Shown here one piece after another: positions 5,261 to 5,329 of a stretch of 5,329 bases of DNA (positions within the stretch are counted from its first letter, which is position 1; each line of letters begins with the position of its first letter). The DNA comes from CAYSIX01 sp964431205 (lineage in GTDB: Bacteria; Planctomycetota; Phycisphaerae; Phycisphaerales; Phycisphaeraceae). The notes below the pieces were generated by a model. That model searched no databases, was not told the origin of the DNA, and saw nothing but the letters and a program-made list of their open reading frames with translations. Where the stretch lies: NCBI GenBank assembly GCA_964431205.1, contig CAYSIX010000263.1, positions 1 to 5,329 of the forward strand, read 5' to 3'. The position numbers were made by a program, and so were the translations under genes.

Positions 5261-5296
5261 GAGAAAGCTGCGGCGCACGGCGCCGTCTGCTTTCTC
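5261..5296 (-). terminator. Long hairpin overlapping the end of the 3-hydroxyacyl-CoA dehydrogenase gene
   Basis: GAGAAAGC (5261-5268) pairs perfectly with GCTTTCTC (5289-5296). Inside it, CGGCGC (5271-5276) pairs with GCGCCG (5280-5285) around a three-base loop, for 14 base pairs in total. The outer arm includes two bases of the upstream gene's TGA stop. On the - strand the A-rich arm precedes, and a CTTTCT arm follows, the GC-rich core, like a weak bidirectional terminator or attenuator. A full T-run is lacking. Confidence 0.45.
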
Positions 5297-5329
5297 AGTA
5301 CTCGTAGACGCCACGCCCGACCTTGCGGC
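5295..5329 (-). CDS. 3-hydroxyacyl-CoA dehydrogenase, C-terminal end only (cut by window edge)
   Basis: Reading inward from the right edge, the - strand encodes RKVGRGVYEY followed by TGA (5297-5295). This matches the characteristic end of 3-hydroxybutyryl/3-hydroxyacyl-CoA dehydrogenases, which typically finish with a (R/K)KxGRGFYxY motif. Such an enzyme oxidises 3-hydroxyacyl-CoA with NAD+, the step after the neighbouring hydratase, so the context fits well. Only about ten codons are visible, and the catalytic and NAD-binding parts lie outside the window. The identification rests on a short motif plus gene context. Confidence 0.7.
   Translation of the reverse strand, partial: RKVGRGVYEY

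Noticed and set aside
5187..5294. Cobalamin or other riboswitch ahead of the enoyl-CoA hydratase gene
   Set aside because: The stems are simple hairpins in a 108-bp spacer. No conserved B12-box-like sequence or multi-branched aptamer layout was recognised, and the spacer is too short for a typical cobalamin riboswitch.

Overview
The window is a GC-rich bacterial chromosomal segment with tight gene packing and strong G/C preference at third codon positions. The mix of a standalone cobalamin-binding mutase domain, a butyrate-type beta-oxidation gene set and an aromatic-rich secreted lipoprotein would suit Myxococcota or another high-GC environmental lineage. That placement is only a guess, because no phylogenetic marker is present.

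Layout. Left part, + strand: an RlmI/RlmK-like rRNA methyltransferase (about 13-1038, possibly cut by the left edge), a short intergenic region with hairpins and a candidate promoter (1039-1205), then a two-repeat, lysine-free, very acidic predicted lipoprotein (1206-1973). Middle, 1974-2179: a 206-bp convergent intergenic region dominated by short tandem repeats and pure pyrimidine runs (TTTGCGCC units, CTTCCCT units, degenerate TGCGTCCTC-like units). Right part, - strand, read from right to left: the last codons of a probable 3-hydroxyacyl-CoA dehydrogenase (5295-5329), a 108-bp spacer with two strong hairpins and one weak one, enoyl-CoA hydratase (4410-5186), acyl-CoA dehydrogenase (3228-4394), a standalone B12-binding domain of the methylmalonyl-CoA mutase type (2812-3225) and a HAD-family phosphatase (2180-2815).

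The four complete - strand genes look like one operon. Gaps are 15 nt, then 2 nt (or a GTGA overlap if the alternative GTG start is used), then a GTGA overlap. Acyl-CoA dehydrogenase, enoyl-CoA hydratase and 3-hydroxyacyl-CoA dehydrogenase catalyse three consecutive steps of short-chain acyl-CoA oxidation (or the reverse, butyryl-CoA formation). The B12 domain points to a coupled acyl-CoA mutase step, such as methylmalonyl-CoA/succinyl-CoA, whose catalytic subunit is not in this window. The role of the HAD phosphatase at the end is unknown.

No mobile element, CRISPR array, tRNA or rRNA was recognised. The most unusual items are the acidic duplicated lipoprotein, the repeat-rich intergenic tract, the coupling of the B12 domain to a HAD phosphatase, the hairpin pair ahead of the enoyl-CoA hydratase gene, and a methyltransferase whose motif VI lacks the RlmI-type cysteine.
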